Origin: Anaerolineae bacterium
GTDB taxonomy: Bacteria; Chloroflexota; Anaerolineae; J102
NCBI GenBank assembly: GCA_026991225.1
Contig: JALXCB010000158.1
Location: 1-40,057 of the forward strand
Direction: 5' to 3'
Length of the DNA stretch: 40,057 nucleotides
Shown here: positions 33,297 to 39,849 of the stretch, piece by piece
Layout: every line of letters starts with the position of its first letter
Numbering within the stretch: the first letter of the stretch is position 1
Made by a program: the position numbers and the translations under genes
Notes under the pieces: generated by a model
Database searches by the model: none
What the model was told of the DNA's origin: nothing
Seen by the model: only the letters and a program-made list of their open reading frames with translations

Positions 33297-33677
33297 ATGA
33301 CCGCGCAAAAGAAGACACAGCGAAAATTGTCAACAAAGCAACGAAAGGCTATTCGCGCCCTGCTGGCCGGAATGAACGTGAGCGACGCCGCAGACGCCGC
33401 AGACGTGGCCCGTGGTACGCTATACACCTGGTTTGACAATCCCGACTTTATGGCGGAACTGCGAGCCGCAGAGCAAAAGGCGCTAGATGACGTGGCGCGC
33501 CGTATGGCGGGATTGACAGATAAGGCCGTTAACGTGCTGAAAGCGCAGATGGAAGACGAGCGAAGCGCCCAGGCATTAAGGGCTGCCCGCACTGTCATAG
33601 ACGCCGCCTTGAGGCTGCGCGAGGCCGTGGCCCTGGAAGAGCGCATCGCCGCCCTTGAGGCCCAGGTGGAAAAATGA
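33297..33677 (+). CDS. HTH protein resembling phage terminase small-subunit-like (phBC6A51-type) proteins
   Basis: 126 residues from ATG 33297; an alternative ATG lies 12 bp upstream. A helix-turn-helix LSTKQRKAIRALLAGMNVSDAADAADVARGTLYTWFDNPDFMAELR is followed by a long helix with DDVARRMAGLTDKAVNVLKAQM and RAARTVIDAALRLREAVALEERIAALE. This pattern is found in small phage HTH proteins sometimes called terminase small-subunit-like. No terminase large subunit exists here, so it may be a regulator or partition factor, or help a helper phage package the element. ATGA overlap with the next gene. Confidence 0.65.
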   Translation: MTAQKKTQRKLSTKQRKAIRALLAGMNVSDAADAADVARGTLYTWFDNPDFMAELRAAEQKALDDVARRMAGLTDKAVNVLKAQMEDERSAQALRAARTVIDAALRLREAVALEERIAALEAQVEK

Positions 33678-34234
33678 GCATCTTAGCACGCCTGCGCCGC
33701 CTGGAAGCCGCCATCACGCCAATTGACGCGGGCCCATTCTACTATGCCGTAGAGGATGAGGCCGGCATCACGCCCGAGATGGCCGGGGCAAAGGTTTACA
33801 TCGGCATAAGCCCCCGAGACTGGGATGACACGCCGGAAGATGATGAGGAGGCCATGAGCATCAAAGCACGTCTGAAAACGATAGAAAAAAGCCTGGCAAG
33901 GCGCGCAAAGAAAGACACCCATCTTGTCATGGTCTGGCCGGAAGAGGCATCGGAAGATGAAGATATGCAACACATAAAAATGACCTGGGGCGACACGCCG
34001 GAAGATGACGAAGACGCCGTCACCTTGCGCGTGGTATATGACACGCCGCCCCAGGCCACTGAGACGCCCCAGAAGGCCACACAGACGCCTGAGACGCTTC
34101 CTAAGCCATCACCGCAGCCGTGGCAGCCGCCACAGAAGACGCGGGCCGAACTGCTAGAAGCAGAACTGGCAGCCGAAGAGCGCCGCATGAGACGTCACAA
34201 CATAGAAATGCAAAAGCGTTTGAGGCACCGCTAG
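33674..34234 (+). CDS. Hypothetical protein with tandem internal duplication
   Basis: 186 residues. The opening MSILARLRRLEAA recurs at residue 61 as MSIKARLKTIEKS, and the segment WDDTPEDDEEA recurs as WGDTPEDDEDA, so the protein is a tandem duplication. The second unit starts with an in-frame ATG at 33854 preceded by GAGGAGG, so a shorter product may also be made. A Pro/Gln/Thr linker (TPPQATETPQKATQTPETLP) and a charged helix follow. The function is unknown. Confidence 0.6.
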   Translation: MSILARLRRLEAAITPIDAGPFYYAVEDEAGITPEMAGAKVYIGISPRDWDDTPEDDEEAMSIKARLKTIEKSLARRAKKDTHLVMVWPEEASEDEDMQHIKMTWGDTPEDDEDAVTLRVVYDTPPQATETPQKATQTPETLPKPSPQPWQPPQKTRAELLEAELAAEERRMRRHNIEMQKRLRHR

Positions 34235-34446
34235 CCAAGCGCGCCGAAGGCTGGACTTACCAGCGGATTGCAGACGCCGCGGGCGTGAGCACAAAAACGG
34301 CCCAGCGGGTTGCCGGTGATGTAACTTTGTCACATGACAAAGTTGTTGGCCGCGACGGCAAGGCCCGCCCCGCCCGCTACGAGCGCCGGGCGCAAGCAAA
34401 GAACGCGCAAAGATTCGCGAATGGGTTTAGGGCATCGGGAGCTTGA
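34120..34446 (+). CDS. Putative ParB-type HTH DNA-binding protein
   Basis: 108 residues from GTG 34120, but only the part from about residue 36 looks conserved: LAKRAEGWTYQRIADAAGVSTKTAQRVAGDVTLSHDKVVGRDGKARPARYERRAQAK. EGWTYQRIADAAGVSTKTAQR is a helix-turn-helix, and VVGRDGKARPA is a common sequence after such domains in ParB-like and element regulators. The start is uncertain: the frame overlaps the preceding gene by 115 bp and has no good ribosome site, so a frameshifted fusion with the 186-residue protein is possible. A perfect 9-bp inverted repeat AACTTTGTC/GACAAAGTT (34323-34344) lies within it. Confidence 0.55.
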   Translation: MAAATEDAGRTARSRTGSRRAPHETSQHRNAKAFEAPLAKRAEGWTYQRIADAAGVSTKTAQRVAGDVTLSHDKVVGRDGKARPARYERRAQAKNAQRFANGFRASGA

Positions 34447-34495
34447 CAAACCCCGTTTTGAGGTGTATAATAGCTTATGAAAATGTATCTTTTCA
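34443..34495 (+). promoter_or_regulatory. Consensus promoter of the right integrase with dyad at +1
   Basis: TTGACA (34443-34448), a 17-bp spacer and TATAAT (34466-34471): a perfect consensus promoter. At the start point lies TGAAAA-N6-TTTTCA (34478-34495), a symmetric site that could be an operator. A promoter this strong would need repression in the quiescent state. Confidence 0.75.
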
Positions 34496-34520
34496 AAATC
34501 TATTGCACTGAGAGGACGCC

Positions 34521-35468
34521 ATGACGCACCTGCCCATCCCCACCCAAACCGCCGCCATCGAGCCGCACCGCGAGACGGCCAACCCCGCCCTTGTCTATCT
34601 CGCTTCCCTGCCCTCGCCCGAGTCCCGCCGCGTCATGCGCAGCGCGCTTGACGCCATCGCCCGCATGGTGAACCCCGAAGCCGCGGTGGAAACTTTCCCG
34701 TGGGCCTCGCTGCGTTTTGAGCATGTGGCCGCCATCCGCAGCGTCCTCATGGAACGCTACGCACCCGCCACCGCCAACCGTCATCTGTCCGCCCTCAAGG
34801 GCGTGCTCAAGGCCGCGTGGCAATTGGGCCTCATGTCCGACGCCGACTATATGCGGGCCGTGGACGTGAAAGGCGTCAAAGGCGAAACCTTGCCCACAGG
34901 CCGCATGTTGGACGCGTCCGAGGTGGCCGCGGTGGTGGCCGCGTGCAAAGCCGATAGCACCCCCGCGGGCGCGCGCGACGCCGCCCTGTTGGCCGTCATG
35001 CTGGCGGGAGGGCTGCGCCGGGCCGAAGTGGTGGGCCTCGACGTTGACGACTACAACCCTGAAACGGGCGAGCTCACCGTGCGGCATGGCAAAGGCCGCA
35101 AGGAGCGCATCGTGTGGCTCACCAACGGCGCCCGCCGGGCGCTGAACGCCTGGCTGGACGTGCGAGGCCGCGAACCCGGCCCGCTGTTCATGCCCATCAA
35201 TAAGGGCGGGCGCATCATTCCCAAACGGATGACTTCCCAAGCTGTTTACAACGTCCTGCGCAAGCGGGCCGAACAGGCGGGCGTCAAACCCTTCACACCC
35301 CACGACATGCGCCGCACTTTTGCCTCCACCCTTCTGGACAATGGCGCGGATTTGGCCGTGGTGTCCAAACTCATGGGCCATGCGAATATCACCACCACCG
35401 CCCGCTACGACAGGCGAGGCGAAGAGGCCAAGCGGGCCGCCGCGAGCCTGTTCCACTTCCCCTACTGA
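34521..35468 (+). CDS. Tyrosine recombinase, right integrase
   Basis: 315 residues, ATG 34521 with GAGAGG upstream. The N-terminal SAM-like domain (about 20-110) has RYAPATANRHLSALKGVLKA. The catalytic residues are complete: R166 (GGLRRAEVVGL), K191 (HGKGRKERI), H261 and R264 (TPHDMRRTF), H287 (LMGHANITTT) and the nucleophile Y296. It differs in sequence from the left integrase throughout, so the two are not a recent duplication. It ends 331 bp before the right repeat. It may serve integration, excision or resolution of replicated multimers. Confidence 0.93.
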   Translation: MTHLPIPTQTAAIEPHRETANPALVYLASLPSPESRRVMRSALDAIARMVNPEAAVETFPWASLRFEHVAAIRSVLMERYAPATANRHLSALKGVLKAAWQLGLMSDADYMRAVDVKGVKGETLPTGRMLDASEVAAVVAACKADSTPAGARDAALLAVMLAGGLRRAEVVGLDVDDYNPETGELTVRHGKGRKERIVWLTNGARRALNAWLDVRGREPGPLFMPINKGGRIIPKRMTSQAVYNVLRKRAEQAGVKPFTPHDMRRTFASTLLDNGADLAVVSKLMGHANITTTARYDRRGEEAKRAAASLFHFPY

Positions 35469-35474
35469 GCGCGT

Positions 35475-35503
35475 TTGACACCCGCGCGCGGGTGTGATAC
35501 AAT
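35475..35503 (+). promoter_or_regulatory. Outward promoter with an 18-bp palindrome
   Basis: TTGACA (35475-35480), a 17-bp spacer and TACAAT (35498-35503) with TGA just before it. The spacer and part of the -35 box form the perfect palindrome ACACCCGCGCGCGGGTGT (35478-35495), an obvious operator candidate. It points to the right end of the element. Confidence 0.75.
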
Positions 35504-35509
35504 CGAGCC

Positions 35510-35656
35510 ACGACATACAAAACGCCCCCGAGCGACGCCGAGAACGTCACCCGAGGGCTAACCCCAACCGCTGTGGGCGCAGCGGAGGGGCTACGAGAAT
35601 TCTAACAGAACTCGAAGCCAATCCCAAGCCCACAGCGAAGCCGCGGTGGGCTTTTC
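35510..35656 (+). ncRNA. Predicted structured leader or small RNA ending in a terminator
   Basis: From the predicted start near 35510 to the terminator is about 147 nt without a convincing gene. A hairpin CCGCTG/CAGCGG (35568-35585) is extended by CCCC/GGGG (35562-35565, 35587-35590). A terminator AGCCCAC...GTGGGCT (35627-35652) is followed by TTTT. CGCTGTGGGC (35569-35578) is also exactly complementary to GCCCACAGCG (35628-35637), which is the 5' side of the terminator. The three helices exclude one another, as in an attenuator or riboswitch. It could instead be a stable small RNA. Ligand or trigger unknown. Confidence 0.55.
35627..35656 (+). terminator. Intrinsic terminator of the right-end transcript
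   Basis: Seven base pairs AGCCCAC/GTGGGCT, one mismatch, three further inner pairs and a small loop, followed by TTTT. Its 5' side can alternatively pair with 35569-35578. Confidence 0.65.
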
Positions 35657-35749
35657 TGTATCAATGGCCTACCGTTTTCGGGCCTTGTTTTTCATGCGAT
35701 TTTGAACAGCGAACCACCCTAAAAAAGCCTTAACACCTACTTGACGCAC

Positions 35750-35796
35750 CTACTACATGTAGTGGTTTTATGAAGTCAAACCACAACATGTTGTGG
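35750..35796. promoter_or_regulatory. Two 16-bp palindromic sites, right end (P3, P4)
   Basis: P4 CCACAACATGTTGTGG (35781-35796) is a perfect palindrome; P3 CTACTACATGTAGTGG (35750-35765) is nearly so. Centres are 31 bp apart and P4 ends 3 bp before the repeat. This mirrors P1/P2 at the left end, so the four sites are arranged symmetrically about the element. Confidence 0.75.
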
Positions 35797-35799
35797 TAA

Positions 35800-35879
35800 A
35801 AACGCCACCCTAGCTCAGCCGGTAGAGCAACGCACTCGTAATGCGTCGGTCGCCGGTTCGAATCCGGCGGGTGGCTCCT
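35800..35879 (+). repeat. Right attachment repeat (attR)
   Basis: Identical copy of 25059-25138, offset 10,741 bp. It is followed by the host terminator at 35882, so the chromosome resumes here. Confidence 0.92.
35804..35876 (+). tRNA. tRNA-Thr(CGT), right copy
   Basis: Identical in all 73 positions to the left copy, anticodon CGT at 35837-35839. It lacks the host promoter; a poor TTGACG/TTTTAT pair (35741-35771, spacer 19) or read-through from the 35475 promoter are the only visible sources of transcription. It has the native terminator just downstream. Confidence 0.93.
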
Positions 35880-35881
35880 GC

Positions 35882-35908
35882 ATCCCGGCCCAATGGGTCG
35901 GGATTTTT
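35882..35908 (+). terminator. Intrinsic terminator of the host tRNA-Thr gene
   Basis: ATCCCGGCCC, loop AAT, GGGTCGGGAT and then T5: a 10-bp stem with one G-T pair. It starts 5 bp after the right tRNA copy, outside the element, and would end both tRNA and right-end element transcripts. Confidence 0.8.
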
Positions 35909-36024
35909 GTTTTGGGCGGTTGGAACGGCGACTTGACAGAGCCCTCGCAAGTGGTGAAAATGCTACGCATGCGGGAGCGAGACCCCTTGCAAAACCCATG
36001 ACCTGAAGGTTTCAAACCTGGATA

Positions 36025-39000
36025 ATGACCGATTCAGCGTCCCTGTTGGAATTCCGTCTGCTGGGCGGCTTGACGATTCGGCGCGAGGGCCAGCGCATTC
36101 CCCCGCCCGCCAGCCAAAAAGCGCGGGCGTTGCTGGCCTATCTGCTCGTGCATCCGGACGTGGCCCACGAACGCCCGCGCCTGGCTGGCCTGTTCTGGCT
36201 CGATTTGCCCGAACCCTCGGCCCGGCGTCGGTTGAGCCAGGCGCTGTGGCAGGTCCGGCAGGTGTGTCCCCATATAGAGGCCACCCGCACCACCGTCCGT
36301 TTGCTGGAGATGGATGGCTGTTGGGTGGACGTGGCGGCCTTTCGGGCAGCCCTGGCCCGGGCCGCGGGCGACGACGACCCTCTCCCAACCCTGCAGGAGG
36401 CGGTGGACCTGTATCAAGGGGATTTCCTGCCCGGTTTCTATGACGAATGGGCGCTGGTGCAGCGAGAGCAATTGCGGCAGCAGTATGTGTTGGCCTTGCA
36501 AAAGCTGGTGCAGGGCTATTTTCGGTTGGGAGCCTATGACCAGGCGCTGGATGCTGGCCAACGGCTGATCCGCGAGGAGCCGCTGAACGAATGGGCCTAT
36601 GAGCAGGTGATTCGGCTCTGCGCCCTCCTGGGCAGGCGGGACGACGCCCTGCGCTATTACGCCCGATTGCGGCGGAACCTGGCCGAAGCCCTGGGCGCGC
36701 GTCCGGGCCCGGCCATCGAGCAATTGATGGAGCGCGTCCGGTCGGGCGCGGGCGTGCAGCCGGAACGCCGCGCCCCGCTCTTTCATGAGGACATCGCCCT
36801 GCCCATGATCGGGCGGGAAAGAACCTGGGAACGCGCCCGCGACATGGTGGACGCCTTGCGGCGGGAACAAGGGGGCGCGTGCATCGTGCGGGGCGAAGCG
36901 GGCATCGGCAAAACCCGTTTGCTGATGGAGCTGGCCCAATATGCCGAGGGCTGGGGGTTTCCCCTCTGGATGAGTAAAGCCGTTCAGGAAAGCGCAGCGG
37001 CTCCCTATCAGGCCCTGCGGCAGGCCATCGTCCCCCATCTCTCTCCCCTGCTGGTGGAACGGCTGCGCCTGGAGATGGACCCCGTCTGGCTGGCGTCCCT
37101 GGCCCAGGTCATTCCCGAAATCCGGGCATGGGCCATCGATATCGCCACCCCGCCGCCCCTGAAAAAGGGAGAAGCCCGCTCTCGCTTCCATCAGGCGCTG
37201 ATCCACCTGTTTCGCGTGGTCACTGCCCGAACGCCCCTGGTCCTGATCTTCGATGACATGCAATGGGCCGACGCGGCCAGCTTCGACGCCCTGGTCGCCA
37301 TCATCGAAGCGACCCAACGGCTGCCGCTGCTGGTGGCCGTGAGCTTTCGGGATGATGCGCCCGAGCATCGCCGCCGGCTGGAGGCCTTTTTGGACTCGCT
37401 GCCCGCGTCCGCGGCCATCCTCCGGTTGGGATTGCTCTCATCCGACGACGCGGGGCGCCTGGTGTGCGCGGCATTGGGCCTCAACCAACCCGCCCCCCGC
37501 TTTGAACAGCGCCTCTACCAGACCACCCAGGGGCATCCCATGTTCATCATCGAGACGCTGCGCGCCCTCCATGACCGGGGCGCGCTCTTTCAGGATGCGG
37601 CGGGCCAGTGGCGCACGCCCTGGGATGACATCACCGAAGACTACCGGGAATTGCCTCTGACCTCCCGCCTGCAAGAGCTCTTTTCGCAACGGCTGGCGCA
37701 GATTACGCCCCTGGCCCGAGCCGCGTTGCAGGGCGTGGCCCTGGCCTCTCGTCCCGTCAGCTTCGAGTTCCTGCAGCGGCTTCTCGACGCCCCCTCCCAG
37801 GCCCTTTTCCGCGCCCTCGATGAGCTGGTTTACTACCATCTTCTGACTTTCGAAGGCAAAGAGGTGCGCCTGGTGCATGACGCGTTGGCCGATTCCGCCT
37901 GCCAACTGCTCACGCCCGAGGAAACCGAGGCATGGCACGCCAACATCGCCAAGACCCTCATCGCCCTGGGGGATGCCAGCCCCGCCATCCTCGCCAATCA
38001 CTGCACCCGGGGCGCGCTCTGGGCCGAGGCGCTTCATTTCCATCAGCTTGCCGCCCGGCAGGCGCTGGAATTGAGCGCCTTTCAGGACGCGTTGGAGCAT
38101 CTCGATCAGGCCATTGCTATTGCTGAACGGAGTCACGCCTCCCCGGCTACCCGGTTTGATCTGGTGCGGCAGCGGGAGATGGTGCTGGACGTGTTGGGGG
38201 ATCGGGACCGTCAGGCCGCGGACCTGGATCTGCTCCTGGCCTTGGCGGATGCGCCCGAAAGGAAGGCCTGGGTGCATTTGCGACGCACCAAGTTCTTTAC
38301 GGACACGGGCCAATTCGACCGGGCGGAACAGTCCGCCCAGCAAGGATTGGCCGAAGTCCGGGCGGCGGGGCTGCCTCATCTCGAGTTGCAGATTCGTCTG
38401 GCGGAAAATCAGTTGTTCATTCAGGCGTCCAAACACGCCCGGGCGTGGGAAAACGCCCAGGCGTTGGTGGCATTGGCGCAAGCTCAGGAGGACCCCATCG
38501 CCCTGGCCGAAGCCTATCGCATCCAGGGGGATGCGCTTCTGGGGCTGGGGCGTCATGCCGAGGTCGAGCCCTATCTGCAACAGGCGCTGGCCATCTACCG
38601 GCAACGCCAGCGCCGCCGCGAGGAAGTGGAGATCCTGCATCTGATGGCCATCCTCGCCACCGAACAGGGGCGCATCGCCCAGGCCCGATCCCTCTACAAC
38701 GAGGCGCTGACCATCGCCCGCGACATCGGTTTCCTGCAGGGCGAAGCCAAGGCCCTGTTCAATCTGGGCAATCTCGAATACCTGGAAGGACGCTATTATC
38801 ACGCCCTGGCAAATTACGATGCGGCCGGCGACCTCTTCCGGCGTCTGCAAAATCGCCGTGGCATCGGCATCGCCTCCCTCAATCGCTGCGCCATCATCCT
38901 GGACCTGCTGGGCGGTGACGAGGAAGCATTGCAAAATATCCAGGAAGGGCTGCGCATCGCCCAGGAAATCGGCGATCCCATCAGCGAGGCCCACGCCAAA

Positions 39001-39849
39001 AGCCAGTTGGGCGCTTATTTGTATCATGTGGACCGCGATCTGGCCGCGGCGGAAACCCATTACAGGAAAGCCGTCGACATCCTCTTGGAAAACCGCCAGT
39101 TGTGGATGGCCCAGCAAGACCTTCTGGCCCTGGCGCAGGTGTTTCTCGACCAGGGAAGGTATGACGAAGCCATGGCCGCGCTGGATCAGGCGGACGCTTT
39201 GGCGGGGGAATTGGGGAAAGCGGAGCCCGAGTGGTTGTCCCTGACTTTGCGGGCGGAGCTTCATCTCAAGATGGGCGAGTTGACGCAGGCGTTGAACAAG
39301 ACCGAGCAGGCCGTGGCTGTGCTTGAGCAGGGCCGCGCCCAGGGCGGCTACCATGCGACGTACGTCCACGCTCGCGTATTGCAGGCCCTGGGGCGGGATC
39401 AGGAGGCGGCGCAGGCGTTCGCGCGGGCCTGGGAGCTGCTGCAGGAGGCTTTGGCCGACTTCCCGGCGGACCTCAAGGCCCAGAGCCTGGAGCGCATCGC
39501 ACTGCATCGGGACATCGCCCGGGCGTATCGCGGGTTGGGGCGGGCCATCCAGATGCGATTGGCCCGCGCGGATGCGCCCACGGGCAGGCCCCTGCGCGAG
39601 GAGGAGTGGGTGACGGTGCGCTGGACGGTTTACGCCCCGGAGGATGATGCCATCGAGCACAAAGTGGCGCGGCGACGGCATCGGCTGCAACGACTGCTGA
39701 CCGAGGCGGAGGCACAGGGGGCCACGCCCACGGTGGATGATTTGGCCCGGGCGTTGGGGGTGAGTCGGGCCACCGTCAAGCGCGATCTGGCGGCATTGCG
39801 ACAGGCGGGAATGGCGGTGCGCACCCGGGGCGCGCGAAATGTGCGGTGA
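36025..39849 (+). CDS. AfsR/SARP-like regulator: winged helix, BTAD, AAA, TPR and C-terminal HTH
   Basis: 1274 residues. Order: an OmpR-type winged helix (about 5-105; LEFRLLGGLTIRREGQRI...RARLLAYLL-like), a BTAD helical domain (about 110-255), and a STAND/AAA ATPase with Walker A GEAGIGKTRLL (from residue 290) and LVLIFDDMQWAD as Walker B. A long series of TPR-like repeats (about 640-1180) follows, and then a second HTH at about 1235-1262 (PTVDDLARALGVSRATVKRDLAALRQAG). Such proteins are signal-dependent transcription activators. DNA-binding units at both ends are unusual outside this kind of bacterium. The TTGACA at 35933 may belong to its promoter. Target genes are unknown. Confidence 0.85.
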   Translation: MTDSASLLEFRLLGGLTIRREGQRIPPPASQKARALLAYLLVHPDVAHERPRLAGLFWLDLPEPSARRRLSQALWQVRQVCPHIEATRTTVRLLEMDGCWVDVAAFRAALARAAGDDDPLPTLQEAVDLYQGDFLPGFYDEWALVQREQLRQQYVLALQKLVQGYFRLGAYDQALDAGQRLIREEPLNEWAYEQVIRLCALLGRRDDALRYYARLRRNLAEALGARPGPAIEQLMERVRSGAGVQPERRAPLFHEDIALPMIGRERTWERARDMVDALRREQGGACIVRGEAGIGKTRLLMELAQYAEGWGFPLWMSKAVQESAAAPYQALRQAIVPHLSPLLVERLRLEMDPVWLASLAQVIPEIRAWAIDIATPPPLKKGEARSRFHQALIHLFRVVTARTPLVLIFDDMQWADAASFDALVAIIEATQRLPLLVAVSFRDDAPEHRRRLEAFLDSLPASAAILRLGLLSSDDAGRLVCAALGLNQPAPRFEQRLYQTTQGHPMFIIETLRALHDRGALFQDAAGQWRTPWDDITEDYRELPLTSRLQELFSQRLAQITPLARAALQGVALASRPVSFEFLQRLLDAPSQALFRALDELVYYHLLTFEGKEVRLVHDALADSACQLLTPEETEAWHANIAKTLIALGDASPAILANHCTRGALWAEALHFHQLAARQALELSAFQDALEHLDQAIAIAERSHASPATRFDLVRQREMVLDVLGDRDRQAADLDLLLALADAPERKAWVHLRRTKFFTDTGQFDRAEQSAQQGLAEVRAAGLPHLELQIRLAENQLFIQASKHARAWENAQALVALAQAQEDPIALAEAYRIQGDALLGLGRHAEVEPYLQQALAIYRQRQRRREEVEILHLMAILATEQGRIAQARSLYNEALTIARDIGFLQGEAKALFNLGNLEYLEGRYYHALANYDAAGDLFRRLQNRRGIGIASLNRCAIILDLLGGDEEALQNIQEGLRIAQEIGDPISEAHAKSQLGAYLYHVDRDLAAAETHYRKAVDILLENRQLWMAQQDLLALAQVFLDQGRYDEAMAALDQADALAGELGKAEPEWLSLTLRAELHLKMGELTQALNKTEQAVAVLEQGRAQGGYHATYVHARVLQALGRDQEAAQAFARAWELLQEALADFPADLKAQSLERIALHRDIARAYRGLGRAIQMRLARADAPTGRPLREEEWVTVRWTVYAPEDDAIEHKVARRRHRLQRLLTEAEAQGATPTVDDLARALGVSRATVKRDLAALRQAGMAVRTRGARNVR

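Larger units (their letters stand above)
25059..35879 (+). mobile_element. Integrative replicating element in tRNA-Thr(CGT)
   Basis: Perfect 80-bp direct repeats (25059-25138 and 35800-35879) bound a unit with a period of 10,741 bp. Inside are two tyrosine recombinases, a primase-polymerase/helicase, an iteron-like origin, a ribbon-helix-helix repressor with an antisense RNA, two further helix-turn-helix proteins and several unknown small proteins. No capsid, portal, terminase large subunit, relaxase or secretion gene is recognisable. Almost all genes point the same way, and six junctions are ATGA overlaps or near so. The best reading is an integrative plasmid that excises, replicates as a circle and reintegrates into tRNA-Thr. 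A phage satellite is the main alternative. Confidence 0.88.

Noticed and set aside
35494-35733. 79-codon frame in the right-end leader
   Set aside because: It starts inside the -10 region and crosses the terminator hairpin; no ribosome site.
25059-35879. Complete prophage
   Set aside because: No portal, capsid, tail, lysis or terminase large subunit genes in 10.7 kb.
25059-35879. Conjugative or mobilisable element
   Set aside because: No relaxase, coupling protein or VirB-like gene is recognisable.
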